This document shows positions 63,005-64,000 of a stretch of 64,000 bases of DNA, piece by piece; within the stretch, counting starts at the first letter, position 1, and the number at the start of each line of letters is the position of its first letter. The translations under genes and the position numbers were made by a program. This DNA comes from Scatomonas sp963930955 (GTDB lineage: Bacteria > Bacillota > Clostridia > Lachnospirales > Lachnospiraceae), in NCBI GenBank assembly GCA_963930955.1, contig OZ006967.1, positions 1,488,001-1,552,000 of the forward strand, written 5' to 3'. A model generated the notes under the pieces. The model was not told the DNA's origin and did no database searches. It saw only the letters and a program-made list of their open reading frames with translations.

Positions 63005-64000
63005 ATGGCAAAACATGAAAAATGGTACGAACTGGATAATGCGGCCAAGATTGTTCCGTCCACAACTTTCGGCTCGGACACCAGAGTGTTCCGTCTTACC
63101 TGTCAGCTGAAAGAGGAGGTCCGGGAGGAGATTCTGCAGCATGCCCTGGATAAATCCATCCGGGAATTTCCGCATTTTAACTGTGTTTTAAAGCAGGGAT
63201 TGTTCTGGCATTATCTGGAGGCCAGCGGCAGACAGGCAAAGGTTTTCGAGGAATGCCTGCCGCCCTGTCATGAAATATACAAAAAAGGACGGAAGGATCT
63301 TCTGTACCGGCTTTTTTACTATAAAAAAAGAATTAATCTGGAGATGTTCCACGTTCTTTCGGACGGAACGGGAGCCTTTGTCTTTTTGAAAAGTATTGTT
63401 TCCAACTATCTGGTGGAAAGGTACGGACTGGATCCGGGCGAGAAGCTGGAAGATCCATCTTCCGTGCGGGAAAAAGAGGGGGATGCCTTCAGTCATTTTT
63501 ACTCCAAGAAAAAAAAGAAAAACTGGCTGAAGGAGCGGCTGCCGAAGAAAGCCTACCGTTTGAAAGGAGAGAAGGATGAAAACCTTTCCATTCATCTGGT
63601 GGAAGGAACGGTTTCTGTTCAAAAACTGCTGGATAAGGCCCACGAATACAATGTCACCCTTGCGGTGCTGGTAACGGCAGTGTATATTGAAGCGATCATG
63701 CAGGAAATGACCGTGCGGGACCGGCGGTCGCCGGTGGTAATCAGCGTGCCGGTGAATCTTCGGAATTATTTTCCTTCCCATACCACCAGAAATTTTTTCG
63801 GAGTCATCAATGTGCCCTTTTATTTCCGGGACTATGACGGGAACCTGGAAAAGATCGTAGAAGAAGTCCGGAAGTCTTTCCGGGAACTGCTTTCCGAAGA
63901 ACAGGTGTTTAAAACCATGAACGGGTATGCAGCTCTGGAGCACAACGCGGCGGTGAAGATTGTTCCGCTGACCCTGAAGGATCTGGGAATCCGGGGAATC
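63005..64000 (+). CDS. Acyltransferase-like protein of the condensation/alcohol acetyltransferase fold (3' end outside window)
   Basis: 332 codons of a gene that runs past the window. AGGAG precedes the ATG. H116-V-L-S-D-G (in MFHVLSDGTGAF) is the HxxxDG catalytic motif of BAHD/condensation-domain-type acyltransferases, and VVISVPVNLRNYFPS with TRNFFGVIN matches their second half. Substrates cannot be told. The missing C-terminus may hold further domains. Confidence 0.7.
   Translation, partial: MAKHEKWYELDNAAKIVPSTTFGSDTRVFRLTCQLKEEVREEILQHALDKSIREFPHFNCVLKQGLFWHYLEASGRQAKVFEECLPPCHEIYKKGRKDLLYRLFYYKKRINLEMFHVLSDGTGAFVFLKSIVSNYLVERYGLDPGEKLEDPSSVREKEGDAFSHFYSKKKKKNWLKERLPKKAYRLKGEKDENLSIHLVEGTVSVQKLLDKAHEYNVTLAVLVTAVYIEAIMQEMTVRDRRSPVVISVPVNLRNYFPSHTTRNFFGVINVPFYFRDYDGNLEKIVEEVRKSFRELLSEEQVFKTMNGYAALEHNAAVKIVPLTLKDLGIRGI

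Overview
The 16S rRNA sequence, the Clostridia-type gene set and the moderately high GC content point to a Firmicutes gut-type anaerobe of the family Lachnospiraceae. Genus cannot be fixed from sequence reading alone. The window opens inside a glutamine synthetase gene and ends inside an acyltransferase-like gene.

Region 1 (1-7814) is glnA followed by a six-gene polyamine operon (speD, speA-type decarboxylase, speE, speB, carboxynorspermidine dehydrogenase, nspC). A strong sigma-A promoter and a structured leader of about 450 nt precede it. The operon encodes both the SAM-dependent and the aspartate-semialdehyde-dependent aminopropylation routes. Region 2 (7884-13315) is an accessory stretch: a membrane-anchored zinc peptidase, then a graveyard of an integrative/mobilizable element (Doc toxin, primase, relaxase, secreted protein, IS3, IS66 and replication-initiator fragments) that abuts the 3' end of the rRNA methyltransferase gene rlmD/rumA.

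Region 3 (13316-26086) is mostly housekeeping: rlmD, a YdcF-like protein, two tRNAs, an ArsR/HMA/P-type ATPase metal-efflux locus with divergent promoters and an operator, a CIRCE-controlled hsp20, a membrane spermidine-synthase-like protein, an ECF sigma factor, glf and pcrA. Region 4 (26087-47148) holds a palindromic MITE-like repeat, a 35-residue hydrophobic peptide, a PAP2 protein, a cell-surface esterase with a long Glu-rich repeat, GDPD, an amidase gene split by a pfkA-bearing segment, purL, a CorC-like protein, coaX, a GntR-clpC pair, radA and a large HTH-type protein.

Region 5 (47286-52860) is an rRNA operon with the unusual order 16S-5S-tRNA-Ala-tRNA-Ile-23S-tRNA-Asn. Region 6 (52924-55532) has a sugar acetyltransferase, purC and a tRNA operon (Glu, Thr, Met, Asp) that contains four tandem 93-bp repeats built from pieces of the tRNA-Thr gene.

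Region 7 (55545-62916) is an iron locus: feoA, feoA, feoB, a Cys-rich FeoB partner, a small membrane protein, an unusual P1B-like ATPase and a DtxR-family regulator, followed by DUF3793 and flavodoxin genes. At least five copies of a GTTAG-N6-YTAAY operator are spread over it. Two paralogous small-RNA-like elements (61592-61690 and 62804-62916) share a 5' motif, a covarying hairpin, an exposed anti-Shine-Dalgarno CCTCCTC segment and a terminator; with a third short terminated transcription unit they look like an iron-responsive small-RNA system. This is the most novel signal I found.
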